DNA from: Mnemiopsis leidyi
Lineage: Eukaryota > Ctenophora > Tentaculata > Lobata > Bolinopsidae
Assembly (NCBI GenBank): GCA_000226015.1
Contig: JH156231.1
Coordinates: forward strand, 239,474 to 296,532
Direction: 5' to 3'
DNA: 57,059 nucleotides
The notes beneath the pieces were generated by a model. The model made no database searches. It was given only the letters and a program-made list of their open reading frames with translations, and had not been told where the DNA came from. This document shows positions 11,601 through 25,400 of this stretch, piece after piece (position 1 is the stretch's first letter; each line of letters opens with the position of its first letter). A program made the translations under genes and the position numbers.

Positions 11601-14600
11601 CATGATATGAGCACTTATCAACATGTCCCACTTTTCCTCTTTATGAGTGATACAAACAAAAAACTTAGAGAAAATCATATAACGAACATTACGTAATTCA
11701 GAATGCTTCTGATCGCGAATTGGGCCTACTGCATGTGCGGGGCCTAACAGTTGCCATGCTTGATACATATATCTAATTTTTTGTCCATGCAATTCTTTGG
11801 CTGATCCTCTATGTAGTTTCGTGTGACAGTTCCAGACCGTACCTTCTAATTGCCATCTATTGGCTAATTAAACCTAAAATCGGGCTTATTGTTCCTATTT
11901 TTCTGCCTGATTTTTTGTTAAGTCCTCCTTTGCCCATTTTATCTGTAGCTTAAAACTTAAGTTTATTTAATTAGCACTCACCTCCTTGCTCGCCTCGCGA
12001 ACCACAATACCTTCCACGGGTTCTTTTTCTTTCTTTTGGTCTTCTGTCAGCTGACATGGTTGATTTTCCCTGGTATTCACATCTTACTAGACAATGAGGG
12101 TTCGACCGTGGCTGAATATTATATATTATGTACATGAGAATGTTTGATATTTAAACTATTTGCCACTGCATTTAATTGCCGACCGTGGACGGGCTCCTTC
12201 AGTCGCGTGCTCGGTATAACTATAAATTCGGACAAGTTTAAGTTTAAAGTTGGTGCGGTTCCTACCATTGTTGACAGATTTTACTTAGGTTTTTATTTTG
12301 ATTCATATCATGAGTCAGTCTAACGTTCCTGCAGAAACCTAACCTCAGTTAAAATCCAAAATTTGGATTCCTATAGTTCCAGTTCCCGGAGAACGAATAT
12401 GACTGAACCCCTCGATGTAGTCTCTCCAGCGTCTAAACTCTAAACATACTAGATGCCTAGCTGGTCCAATTAGCCGAGTTTACCACAAAGTACAATACAA
12501 CACAGTAGTAACTTTTAAGTTTGATTTTAAAAATCGAGGTATTATGAGTTTGGAGAGCTTGTTTCGAGGCAGCGCATTCTTCCTTTGCCCTGTAAGGTTT
12601 AACCTGCACTCAAGCTCTGGACGCTGATGAATATATAATCTAAGTAGGAAGTGAAGATGAAGTGGGGTTAGGGAGGTCTAGCTGGCGATTGTAATGGTCT
12701 AGTATACAAGTTACTACAACATCCTCATGGTTCTGTCTTGGTTTATGGCCGGTGATTTCCGAACACACACATAAATCTCGAGTCTCTACCGGAACAATCA
12801 ACGTGGTCTAGTAGCGGACCGCTTTACAGGCTGGCGGACAAGTTCTTTTGAAATCACATATAATTAACCGCAATTTAATTCATAATTTCTGTATTCTACC
12901 TGTTGGATTAAATCCTAGAGTTTTGTCATTGCTTACGTGATTTGACTCCATAATTGCAGTAGCTGTGTCGCTCGGGCAGAGTCATTGCACCCAGGGCCCC
13001 TCCGACATCATGTCGCTAATGAGTATAATTGAAGAAGCGACATGCAGGTTTTTATCTCCTGTAGATGAGCGTCATTTGTTGACAATTTTCTCATCTTTTG
13101 TCTTGAAATGACATATTTATGTATCCGGCACGCCACTTATAGATCTCACTTACTACTACTCCTATTGGCTTATATTTTCTGAAAACGGAGGTAGTCGTGG
13201 GCATGTTCTAGAACATGTGAGTCCGTGTACTACGTAGATCAGGTTTGGGTTGTCTGTCGTGGTAATTAGCTAGGAGCTCACTAAACCTAAGCCGTGTATG
13301 ATGGAACTTCACCGATTGTCCGATGTGTGGCTGAGACGGGTGTTGCTTGGTGCAGATGTAACTGTAGGGTAGGATCCTCTCGGTCTGCCAGTTACTCTGC
13401 AGTCCGTGAGTCTGCTAGTCTACTGTCGTGGTGGCTTGTAGTGACTTGTAGAGATTAGCCTTTCTTTTGTTGGCTTTTCATTGTCGTTCGCACTCTACCT
13501 TGAAGCACTCTATCTTGAAAGTTATGGTTTTTGATTTCACTGATGTGTTTCTTCTGTGAGAGTTAAAATAAGTTTGTCTTGGAATAACTGTGATCGCTTT
13601 CGAATTTAGAGGTTGTCTGCTTTGAGAGTGAGTTAAAATTTCACAACCATTGTTCCTACAGATGAGCGGATTTTGGTTGTATTTTTAAAACAACTTGACT
13701 TGCTCCCCAAGGAGTACGATTTCATTCAAACTTTTTCCCAGCACCTCCAAGTCCCCCTGACTACCCGAGTAGTCGACTTTAACAGCGACATTTTGACAAC
13801 TTCCTCCACCTCCTCCCCAGTTCTAACCCAACCCCAGGACCTTTTCAATTGAGCAGCCGTTATAGCCGGTCTGACAGGTGCAGAAAACAGCAGTGAAGTA
13901 CCTCGAATTATTTGGTTCCGCTGAACTTAGTGGGGAGGTGTTAAACTTCCGCCCGTATATTTATATATATATACCATGTACCTGGAGGTAATCAGCCATG
14001 TGCTCGCTACTTGGACTACATGTTTTGGTGCGGCACATTAATGGCCCTTGTGCACTTCCCGTACTACCTTGCACCTGTAATTGGGGCCCCCTACACGCTC
14101 TCTACACTGTACCATCTAGATTGAGATGCCGCTCTCTACCTCCCCTCTTTCGCCTGTTTTCAGCTGCTCCTCCAGATTTGACCACCCAGGTCCTGTCAAC
14201 ACGGGAATCAGTCACCTGTTTCCCGGTCACGTTGCGATTAAATTTATTTTAACTTTAAAAATTCTCCTAGAGTATCTTAGACTATCATGTCTGTGTAACC
14301 CTCCTCGAAAGTTTAAAACGCCAACTTTATACCAAAGTTTCGCCTTTATACAGAGTACGCCGTTTAGCGCTAACGATAGTTTTGTGGAAATTGTAGACGA
14401 ACTTCCTTTTGACTATCCTCCACTGTGTCTCAAAAGTTGCCAGCTACTTTTCTTTGGGATGTTATCCAATTAATAAAAACTTGAAGATCTCTACCTTGTA
14501 TAAGAGATGTTATCCACTTAAAATTAGTGCGGTGTTCTGGTGTCGCCTTTTTCCGGCCCCCAATATCTCTCCTTTACCACATAGTTGCTTGAACCGTGTT

Positions 14601-15100
14601 TTTTACTGATCACAATCTGGAATAAAGGGACATACCCTGATTGACATTTCGGACTGAGTGTCCTGCCTGCACGGACTGGATGTGCGATCATGATTATGTG
14701 ATACACATGTCCGTTGTTTTCTAGTTGACGAGTGTGGCAGTGCTCGTCACATAATAATAGGCAATATAATCAGCTGCAAGTTCATTCTCGAGAAAGCGTC
14801 TCGCTCACTCTCCCTAACGCTCTCTCTCCCTCTCTGAGCCCCACTGCAATCTTGTATGCTGCAATTGACAAGCTCCATGCTCCTAGCCTGCTGCCCTATA
14901 ATACACCTGGGAGTTGTTGTTGTTCCTTTGGGACGGGTTACACAGTTATAGGCGGGTAAAACCCCGACATAGCGGCTCCGTACTGTCACCATGTGTTTCC
15001 TAATGACTATAGCTACTGTATTTGCAATCACGCCCCGGCCAGGAGGGAGTTTTTACTCACTTATTGTAAACGATGCCCTCCTTGGTGTGAGTCTGTGTGA
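5690..15100. other. long noncoding interval (intron in the alternative-promoter model)
   Basis: Apart from the SINE, no gene is recognised. The longest isolated frame, 8821-9156 on the minus strand (111 aa), has no recognisable domain and overlaps an opposite-strand frame. Compositionally AT-rich with short TA runs near 13960-13975. No rRNA, CRISPR or long transposon coding sequence was seen. Confidence 0.5.
6855..6985 (-). repeat. tRNA-derived SINE (head and part of body)
   Basis: On the minus strand there is a tRNA-like head: an A-box-like GTGGCGCAGAGCG (about 6961-6973) and a B box GGTTCGAATCTC (about 6914-6925) at normal spacing. It continues into a non-tRNA tail ending near a GTTATTAAGGGG stretch. 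The acceptor stem does not pair as in a working tRNA gene, so a SINE is more likely than a tRNA. I cannot set the exact ends or name the family. Confidence 0.6.
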
Positions 15101-15236
15101 GCTTGGTTGCCAAAGGACCTTTTTGGTTGCCTTGGAGCCGTGATGGTTGCCTTGGAGGCGTTTTGGTTGCCATGGGACCTTGTTGGTTTCCTTGGGGCCG
15201 TGTTGGTTGTTTGGAGATTGTGTAGGTTGCCTGAAA
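15101..15236. repeat. 20-bp minisatellite 1, about 6-7 copies
   Basis: Six to seven head-to-tail copies of a 20-base unit close to TGTTGGTTGCCTTGGGGCCG, about 70-85 percent alike. The GGTTGCC core is the best kept part. The stretch is G/T-rich on the + strand and is not coding. Confidence 0.85.
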
Positions 15237-16700
15237 CGCTAAATTTCCATTAATGTGTTAAGCGGTTGCTAAATTCTCGCTTTGTTTTTGTATCCTTGCA
15301 GCCGGGATGATGTGCGTGCGACGTTTAGCCCTTTGTGTGGCGTTTTAATGTTGAGGAATATTGGTTGTATTTTACTGCTATTCAAAGTAGGACATTCCAG
15401 GATTAGACTACTTACATTGAGAGGAACAATGTCATAGATCCGACCGTGCCGGCCTAACATGCTGAGCTTATTGACACTGGCTTTCTATTGAGCTATTGCA
15501 CCTCTTCAATCAAACTAGCACGGTGCGGCCTACCTGTGTGCCGCTACGTTCGTTTTGATCGTCATGATGTGATATGAACGCAATTGTTCGTCCAACTTTA
15601 CTTAAGCCGTCTTTAAAGGTGGAACCCTAAGATCATAGCTCCCTCTGACTCATGCCAAGACAATTGTTGCCGAGGGAGCTGTTTCAACATCGTGCCAGCA
15701 TGCTGTGAAGATCATATGTTCCGAGTGAGCGGCTTCTGAGAATTTGAGTTCATATGGACACTTTTTCTCGGAAACAATTTTAAAAAGAAAAAATTTTATA
15801 AAGCTCAAATTTTATCATATCCAAAATAGAGCCGAGGAGTCTCGAAAGCTAGCTTACATTGTCCAACTGAAACTATTCTGATCTTCTTTTTGCAAGCGGA
15901 TGACAAATGCACGATTTTTCCCAACATCTCCCTCCCAAGACCCCACCTGTCTCTCTATCCCACCCTTGTGACATCACCAGCAATTTCGTCAGAGTAAGAG
16001 TGGGTTTATTGTCATTGCGTTGGCTAGCAATGTGTACAGTATTTCTGTAATCTACCAGCTTATACTACACGGCCATATATTGACCTATAACAATATGATT
16101 ATCCGTCCAGTAGGTAGCCGGCCGATGGCGCTTGCTATATGTGCCACTCTCTCTCTCTCTTTCTCGGAGTCTCTCTTCTCTACCACACAGCCATGTCCCG
16201 TTAACCCGTCTAACCGGAGCGATAATAAATAGCTGCCATGTTTAGCATATGTATGTCAAGTTATAGGCCGGGTTGTTAGCCGCGGATCTGATTGTATACT
16301 GTATATATATGGAGATGTGATATATATTATATATAGTGCCTGCCACTGCTACTTGCGTGTCAGATTAATGGTCAAAGTATCTCGCTCGAGTTTTGCCTGT
16401 TAAGCCTTGTCGTGGGTTGTACCACGTGACCCCCAGGTGGGTTGCCATGGTGACACGTGTCGTATGTCGGGTATTGTTAGTGGAAGATGAGTTGACAGTA
16501 AGGATCTATAATATAATACTACACACTGCTGGCCGATCGGTCGTGATTGGGGTGGATGTGCCGGGCAATCAAACACACAAATCATTACACGTCCTCCAGA
16601 TCCGGCAGCATTGTAAGCTATGTGCTCTTCCTCTATCGACCTCCTGATTTGCTCTCCTCTTGAGTCGGCTTTCCGAGCAATGCTGCAACAATTCGAGCAG
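15237..16700. other. noncoding interval between two minisatellites
   Basis: No gene recognised. A short CT run lies near 16147-16163 and a TA-rich tract near 16296-16337. Otherwise featureless to my reading. Confidence 0.45.
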
Positions 16701-16957
16701 AGTCGCGTCTCTTCTGTCGGAGCCGCATCTCTCCGGACAGAGCCTCATCTCTCCGGAGAGAGTCGCATCTCTTCGGACAGAGCCGCATCTCTCCGGACAG
16801 AGTCGCATCTCTCCGGACAGAGCCGCATTTCTCCGGACAGAGCCGCATCTCTCTCTGGACGGCGCCACATCTCTCCGGAGAGAGCTGCATTTCTCCGGAC
16901 AGAGCTGCATTTCTCCGGACAGAGCCGCATTTCTCCGGACAGAGCCGCATTTCTTCT
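16701..16957. repeat. 20-bp minisatellite 2, about 13 copies
   Basis: About 13 copies of a 20-base unit near AGCCGCATCTCTCCGGACAG. One copy carries a small insertion around 16853-16870. Because 20 is not a multiple of three and the unit lacks stops, long open frames appear on both strands; these are artefacts. Some copies contain the palindrome CTCCGGAG. Copy-to-copy differences are few, so the array looks fairly young. Confidence 0.95.
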
Positions 16958-19382
16958 AGGCTGCCTCGCCACCAACACAGCCAATGTTACTGCCCTTTTC
17001 CTACACTGGCCTTTGGTGCTGCTGTACTTGACTATGATCATATAGTTTCCACAAATATCCGGTCAGCTGTTGGAGCCCTATTACCCAGTATGACTTATCT
17101 CCTTAACGCACTGCTGGTCTCCAAGTCGAGTAGTCGAGGGTCTATAACCCGTCCTGATCTCGGTACTACTCGTCACTGGTGTTCCGCCCTCTGAGCGTGT
17201 TTAATTAGCGTTATGACAGAGTGCTGTAGTGCTACCCGCATCACCCCATACGGCCTGATTATCGCGACTCAGGCTGCAGTGCTTTGGTTTGCTGCTCATC
17301 TAACTGATATGAGCCGATACACCCTGGATGCCAGTCCTATTGTGTCAGTAATAGTCTCAGACGTTTAGTCCATCTCTATCTTCTACATTACTGGCATGCT
17401 TTGTTCGCCCCAGTCGTTTCCTAAAGTCAAGCCACTTCTATAATTATCTAATAGACCTTTTCTTTCCCTTCTTAGACTATCCAACTCATTCAACCACATT
17501 CACTTGTTTTATTTTGGACCGTCTTAAGTTTTTCCCTTCTCGCTATGGAGTGCCCTGCCACTGCCAAACGTTTCACCTCAAATGTCGATAGTAATTGTAG
17601 TTAGGTTAAGCTTGCTTGATTAAAATGACAAATTGTCGCCAGTCTCTTAATGGGAATGGATCATCTTGCTTATCAAAATTAAATCCGAATTGTTGTATCC
17701 AGTTGTATTCCATATTTAAGTTTGCACACGATAAATTTCGTTGTAGTCGTGTCGTTTTCTGACTTTGAGAATGAATTATACAATGTCCTATGGTATACCG
17801 TTAATTAATTTTCAGGTTAAGTGCTTCCAGAAGCTTCATCCTGCTTGACATAACTTTAAAATTGAATGTTATCATCCACAAAGTTGATTCCGAATGATGA
17901 TTTTAACATGATACTCAATCAACATATTATATAGACAAACTTTCTATCAACAGACTAATAACTGTTCTAACATGGTCGTGCAGTACTTACACACAAGCTA
18001 CTAAGCTACAACATCGTACATTTCCTTTGCATTGAGGCATCCTCTTGATCGCCACTTAATGTTGAGATGCTGCTATTTCTATATTTATGTTGAGTCCGCT
18101 GTAGTGCTGTAATCTCAAAAACAAACTGAAATGACAGTGTTTGTTACAAGTGACAGATATCCGCCTCATCGTTTATGTCTAAGTATTAAATAGTTTATCA
18201 CCGTCCGTTTTGAGCCTTTCGAAACTGTACAAATGTTGACTGGATTAGATTTTTCTACGTCGGGGTTTTTCCTCTGGATTTTTGTGGGAATCCCTAGATT
18301 TCTTCAAGCCATTATGTTGAATTACTTCTGGCGTAACTAAAAAATGGCCCTTATATTATTGTTAAAATCTATTATCTGTTACGATTGAACTGTTAAGGTA
18401 TCTTTTCCGTGATTTACATTAAATGCTTTAAAGTCAGCACGGAAATTGGTATTGCTACATTATTCCCAAGTTTATGTTATAGTCTAATGTGGGTTGTGTA
18501 ATGTTCATGTTTGTTCAGGAGAAATTATTATCTATCAATTTATCAAAACACTTTACTCAAGCCGGTTGAAAAATTTCATTGTTCCATAAAAATTTACATG
18601 GCTCATAATTACATTCGATTTCGCTCTGATCTAAGCTAAAATGGTGTAAATGAGTGTATCTTAATTTATAAATGTGTGAAATATAAAAGTGCGATACTCA
18701 ACATTTTATGGCGATATGAAGACTTCTACACATTGCCCCTCATAGAACTTTAATAATTCCCGACATCTGGTGATCCGCCCGAAAAGGCACGTTATTTGCT
18801 TCTGCTCCTCCTGCTTCTCGCTAAAAAGTAGACTGTTACTTCATATCTTTGAGAGTCGTTCCAATCTTCATCGGAATTTAACCTTGTTCTCACGTTGTCA
18901 CATATTTACTTAGTTGTTTGTAATTATCAGTTATTTTTGTATTCTTAGTCAACCGTTACGGGATATATTACGAAAGATATGTCCGTCATGTCATTCCATG
19001 GACGTTTTGTGAAGTACAGCATTACCTCAATTTTTCCTAGGAGGTGCAAATGGGCAAATTTACAGCTCCAATGTAGTAAATAGGGTTTTTAAACCATCCT
19101 TATTTTGAATAATTTTTGATATTTTGTATCGCTTCATCCATTCCGTTTAATGCCATCCCCTCTTTACAGAGTTCTATGTTACCTCTATATTTGTTACGCT
19201 TTACTTTGTTAACATTAACTAATCTGAACAAAGTAACAAACAGAACCCCACTTTAGCATCACATACCCCAAGACAACAGGAGCCACGAACCAGCCAGACT
19301 CTCTTTACCTGTCATAAGACTGGGACGATGAGCAGCTGTTAGGAAGTAGCGAGATAGAGACACCCACTCCCGTGTCCTGCAG
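16958..19382. other. noncoding interval before first exon C
   Basis: AT-rich sequence without recognisable exons or repeats. A promoter or leader exon for first exon C is likely to lie here, given the strong acceptor just before that exon, but I cannot place it. Confidence 0.45.
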
Positions 19383-19387
19383 ACGAC

Positions 19388-19486
19388 ATGCCTAAAGTTG
19401 GTACCCTAGCTGGACTTAACATCGGCCGGAAGAAGATAAAGTTCAGTAAGATAAAGGCTAAAGTCAAGGACAGTGGAGAGGATGAG
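19388..19486 (+). CDS. candidate alternative first coding exon C of the Nav2 gene (33 aa)
   Basis: The frame starts MPKVGTLAGLNIGRKKIKFS, is strongly lysine-rich, and ends DSGEDE at a consensus donor (gag|gtaaga) in phase 0, matching exon 2 at 45426. A strong acceptor (pyrimidine tract, then tgcag ending at 19382) lies five bases before the ATG, so a noncoding leader exon upstream is likely. The ATG has G at -3. The basic-then-acidic layout and length match exons A, D and E. The product is unknown apart from serving as a cytoplasmic N-terminus of the channel, which is inferred from phase and position. Confidence 0.55.
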
Positions 19487-22400
19487 GTAAGATTTTCTCA
19501 GATGGTCGGACCAGGAATTTCGGATGGATTCTTTAAATCTTTAAAAATATTGATTTTCTCAAAAATTTAACGCATCCCAGCTCACGCTCCTGGATTAAAG
19601 TTGGGTAATTTTGGTGTTAGGTTTAAAAACTTAGGTTATCAAGAACAGTTCTGATGGGACTTAATTGTGTTAGGGCTCCGGTAGGAGTCTGCCTGCCTGG
19701 GATTGAAAATCAGGCTCTCAGGCTTGAAAATTACACTCCGTTCCTTGCTTAACTTCGATTTAACTTTCGATAGTCTAGCGGGGAGTGATAATCGGGTCGC
19801 GTTCCTTCTGATTGTCTGTAAATTTTTGGCAACACCACGTCAAGTAACGACCTTTTTTGATAAACATAAAGCTGATGAGCTTCTTCTGAGATAGAATGTA
19901 AATTGTAATATGTTAAAGTAATCACGCTGCAGATCGTGGGAATTCCGGAAAGGCCGAAAAAATTGAAATTCGTTTACTGCGCTGTTGGCGTTGCGTCACC
20001 CTTCTCTGCACTTACTGTTACAGTCGCGCGCTATGCCTGCTTCGCTCGCGGCGAGGAACTCTAAAATAACTCAACTAATTGTTGGTACGTCGCGAAAGCT
20101 AACATTTTTAGGATACTTAAGATTTACAGATACTTACGACATATATGTCTACAAAAATTGGGGGTGATTTAACTTTAACTTAACGAGATACGTAAAAAGT
20201 TACCCTGAAACAAAGCATTTAAAATTAATGTGAATACTTTTTTTTCTAATAGCTACATGTAAGTTTTGTCAGGACATTCTAATTATGTCATGAGTATATT
20301 GAGAGACGTCTGTCCCGTGTTCTGTGACAGTGCGACTAATCGTCCGGGATCTCTCCACCTGCGATCTTTCTCTCGATCGTTGTATAAATCCAACTGGGGA
20401 CTTATGTTTGGAAGGATCTGTGCGTGACGGTATCTGATGGGCGACATGAGCACCTCCAGTGAGGATAGAATAACTTGTCGTATCACAAATCTCTGCCTGG
20501 GGAATAAAGCATTTCCTTTGGATTTCATAGCCTTTTTACATCATCTAGTATAGTAATGCGATCATCCCATGCTCGAAACAAATATATATTGTATACCCGA
20601 GCATGCGTTCTTTCCTAGCTCCTGAGTCTGAAATAGTTTTTAGTAATGTACTATGTATAGTTGCAGCGAGACAACGTGTCCGCACGACACATTGCCCAAA
20701 GCACGGCTGCTTGTCTAGTGTATCTTACGTGTGTAGCAAGCTCTGTTGAAACCCTCAATTTTCATCCTCAGTCTTCCTTTTCCCCTGAAGCATAATGTGA
20801 TCATCTTCCAACATGCGCATTTCAGATTGATCGAATTTCGAGTACAAATGAAGTTACATGAATTGACTCTAAGCAGTCTCGGATATCGGAGCTTACACTT
20901 GAAATGCTATGAAGTCACTATTCTTTTGCAGTGCGTGTCCTTTCAGGACGTTTCTGATAGTTTTATTGGGTGGACATCGTACAGTCCTGTCATGATAAGT
21001 TGATTTACTCGCTCTTGCTCAGCCCCTTCTATTTTAAGTTAGCAGAGAATGGTGTCCTGTGCATCAGGCCTTGACTTAGTTTGTGGTGTATGTTCGTATC
21101 CTAGGAATTAAGATTGAGCTGCATGCCGCCTCATTCCAGTGTCAAGATGATCTGCCTGGAGTTGAAATATTTGTTGTCTTTTCCCAGTGCCAAGTTGCTC
21201 TCCCTCTTGTGCAAAGAACGTTGTCATGTCTAGGCATACTCTTTTCCTCTTTTCCTTCCTTGTGACGTCACAACTTTTCACCTGTCAAGACCCTCAACTA
21301 CCCTATGAGGGAAACCCCGGACGGCGGACATTCTCTCCTTCATTCATCCCGCTTGTGAAGTCCTGGTTGCCACAATCTCTCCCCCTCTTTCTTTCTCTTC
21401 CTCTCTCCCCCTATCTGTTCCTCCCCCCTCTCTCCCTCTCACGACCGTACTCGACGTGACTTCGTTCTCTACCTTCCCTACCCACTGCACTTGCTCCCTG
21501 GAATTTCACACTGCACGAAACTTGGAGCTGAGCTGTCAGCAGATCGGCTTCCACCGGAGTTCACAGCTCGGCCTTTGTTTTTTAGACTCGCTGGCTGCCG
21601 CACAATATAGCAACTCGTTATCGGTAGCCGCCTCCCTCTGCCAGCTCCATGTCGGTTTTAGATCTCGTTCAGTGCAGGATGAAGTACTTCGCCCTCACTT
21701 GAACCCCTCTCCGCGAACTGTGCCGTAGACAGGCCGATTGTTGGCACCTCCCTAGTCTAAGTGCCCTGAATTTAACCTCCTAGAAAGCACTTTACAACTC
21801 GTGATGCTATTTTTAGTCATCTACATGTCGATCGGACGATGTTTTTTCATGATCGACGGACTTGTAAGACACTAATTTGCATTGTTCCTAACCTGACATG
21901 ATGACCTATCGACGTCAAGTAATCATTCATTTAAGCGGTCTTTTAAACAAGCATTTCTATGGTGGTAATACTAGAGAAAAACCTGATATTGTGGGCAGGT
22001 AGTTAGATTACGGTTTGGAACTGAGTGACATACTAACTCGTTAAAAACACGTGGAAGCACGTCACGAAGCTTCCCCTCGCTCTCCAAATAAGTGTGATAG
22101 TTTTGTTTCGTGTTCATGCCTCCTTTCCTGAGGTGTGACCCTCTGATTTGTTAACGGCTTGCGTTTTGACGTAAGCTTAGTGATACATTAAAGCCGGTAA
22201 GGTTGCCCAGGAAAACGCTGATTTAATCTTATTTTCATTCTGCTTTGGCGGGCTCGTGCAGCACTTGTCATTAATGGGTAACCTAGCTCCCTTCTCCAAC
22301 TGGACGTCTGCCTTTAAAAACTTTGCCCGAACAACCAGCTGCCCGGTCTGGAACGTCGAAATTTCACATTTTTTACAGAAAACCACAACCAGGTGTCTAT

Positions 22401-25400
22401 AATTGCGACTTGGTCTGACCATTTTACTGCCCTAGTATTATACTCTTGGCACCGATACGTTTCATTTGTCCTGTTTAAACGTTTTTCATCCCTTTTCAGA
22501 TAATGGTGTTATGACATAAAACCCTGCGTAGAAATTTTCGAAACCCTACGAAACACCTACATGTCATATTCTGGTACGATTGTTAAAAATTGTCGGACGA
22601 TTACAGTAAGATTCGTGCTTCCTGTGCTCGACTCTCTCTTTCCCTCTTTGCCAGGCTCGATGACAGGCTAGTGCGTCATTTACCGAGCAGGTTTTGGACG
22701 TTCGTTTGAACTACAAACTCCCGTGTAATCTTAAAAACAAGACCGCTACCTTTTTACATAAGCTAATTTACTCTGCTTAACTTAGTACAACCGCTTTGAT
22801 TTCAGACTTTATCAAAGTCCCAGGACGTTGGTCAGTTCAGCCTGTGGTTTAACTCCTAGCCAAGCTGGTTCAGCGCCCGTGGTTTATATGGCCCCTAATT
22901 GACCACGATACTAGATAATTTCTACAGCCGCTTATCTTAATCTGCCCAGTCTATCCTTAGATGGTCTTACTTTTGCTTGTAGACTAGCATTATTGTCCTC
23001 GTTTTCTTTAATAGGAACGTTTCCGCTCCGCTTTCAGAGACTGTACATTGTATTTCTTTGACCAACGCCAGTTTCCACTGCAGTGCTCCACCTCAAAACA
23101 TCATGACGTCTACGGTACTCTGATCAGGGCGGTATCCGATAGTAGACCTGGCCTGGACCTGGAATGTGCTGGGCATACACAGGACCGTCCCCTGGTCGTT
23201 GATCCTCTTCACTTCCATGTGACTGTGCTCCTCCATATGCCAGATCTCTCTCTCTCTCTCTCTACCTCACTTGCTTCTCTTTTCGGATTAAATTTCGTCA
23301 AACCGTTCACTGGCTATGTTTACTGTCGAATGTTAGATTTTGTATATAGCAACGAGGTCTAAGTTTGCGTTTTGGGTAATTACTTAATGGGTGGCCAACA
23401 GTTCAAGTTTAAGTTACTTAGGTAAGGTTTACTGGACTGTTATTTACGTTTACAGCACTGTTCTTCTCCTTTTGGTTTGGAAATTCGCAGCGGTAGAAGA
23501 CATTTGGAAGTTGGGACATTAACTTATGTCTGATCCCATCTTGGGCCCGACTGAAAATTAACTTTGCAGTTTAGCTAGCTTTTATTCAATTTGTTCGATA
23601 AATAGATATTTGCCATAAATCTTATCTGGCAGACCATGAATGTAAATCGATGATTCACAAAAAACGGCAAACTTAACTTATTTTGTCCTTGAACTTTTCC
23701 GACAAATTTGTTGCTCAATACTATGATATTCCTGAAATTGGTGATTCATAGCTGCGAATAAATGTCAGTAAAATTATAAAGAAGTAAAGATATGATGAGC
23801 ATAATGGGCATTGGGCAATCATCAACAAACAATGAACTGATTGGCATACAATGGCTACTTAGGTTTGCGTCGGTCTTCCACAATAATGATTATGAGATGA
23901 TGCCTTGAAAAGGTCAAAGTAAGCAACCATGGCTCCCATATCTTGCTTATGACCTGGTTGAAACACGCTGTTTCTTTACTTTCATGGAAAAATTATCCTT
24001 CATTCGGGGTATTCGGTTTAAAACGATCTCACGGCTACCCGGAGTAGGATCCTTTTATCAACAAAAATTCCCAGCTTGCTGCACATTTGTTCATTCTCTC
24101 TGTTACTCATACAGTCATGAAGTTCTGTAGAATTGAAAATATTGCTAACATTTCAGCACTTTCATGATATTATGTGTACTTCGACGCCTGTTCAGTTCCG
24201 TAGTTCATTAAAACTTAAAAATCTTCAGTAATTTTCTCGGCTTTAAGTAAAACCGACGCCACAAAATTACGGAAGTCAGAACGTTTGCACATGTATCTTG
24301 GCACAAGGTTTTGTGAGCCTGCAGGATCTAGCCTACTTTTCATCACTTCTCCCGCTGAGTCGTGACACGGTCCAGGACTGGGAACTCTTCGGAACTGGAT
24401 GAGGCCAGGAACTATGTGACCTGCCTCCTCGTGACGTCACTAGTAGATTAGCGCTGTCCGCCCTCAATTTGCCCGCCCTTTGTGCACCAGCCTTCTTCAG
24501 CTGCTTGCTTACCATTGACGTATCTATTTTACTAGAGAGTCTGCCGGTCCACGTGACCCGCATTGCATATGTTCTATTTATGTTCGGTAAGGCATCCCGT
24601 AAGAGTTATGCGGAGAAAATATATTCTATCTAAAATGCACGGTTCAATTTGCACTTCTGCTTGTAAGAGCAACTCTCTATACCTTTCATTTGTCAAGCTA
24701 TAGTGTCCATGTTTTATATTGACTACGCAATGAGCTCTTGGCACGTTAGCTTGGCTATTGTCCACTTTTCGCATTTCAAGGGGTTTAATTCCACTCTGTT
24801 TCATTCATTCCTCTTGGATAGCAGAGGAGTTTTATTTTGACATGGTCGAAGTTTTTCAATAGTTCTGGTTAAATTCCTGAATCCCGGTTCTCTCTTTAAA
24901 CAAATTATTTTTGGAGGTCTTCATAAGTCTTTCATCTTTTTCATTATACTCCCTTCAAAGAATTCGACTGTCTAACTTACGATAAGTCAGTCAAGTTAAG
25001 ATGTTCAAGTAGGCGTTGGTATCCCGTAATTGTCAAGGCATGGGAATGGTAGCTTATTAACGGATAAAATTGGTCTTCGTTAAATGTACCTTATCTGGAT
25101 GTTCAGCTAGTTGAGGTTTATCTGATTCTTTATTTATCCGTAACAGTAGCCGACCATGATCAATGTTCCTGATTTTTATGGCTTTTAAGAACTTGGCTTT
25201 GAGATCTGGGAAGGCGGAAATTTTCAACGTCAAAACGAATTCTTGCTATTTTTCTCTGAAAGAAGTCTTCTTTGCTGTAGACACCACGGTAAATCTTAAA
25301 GATTTTTGGGTCTTTCAAGAAGCTATTAAAGTGGAGACTGCTTCTGTTCCTCAATAACAGTATGACTGAAGTGGAATTCTAGAAAAATCGATCAGCTTAT

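Noticed and set aside
16569-17045. Overlapping open frames up to 141 codons on both strands
   Set aside because: They are produced by the 20-bp minisatellite, whose unit has no stops; a 20-base period shifts frame at every copy, so no protein repeat is kept.
25181-25288. Open frame MAFKNLALRSGKAEIF ending at acg|gtaaat
   Set aside because: Upstream context and acidic end are missing; a phase-0 donor alone is too weak to call an exon.
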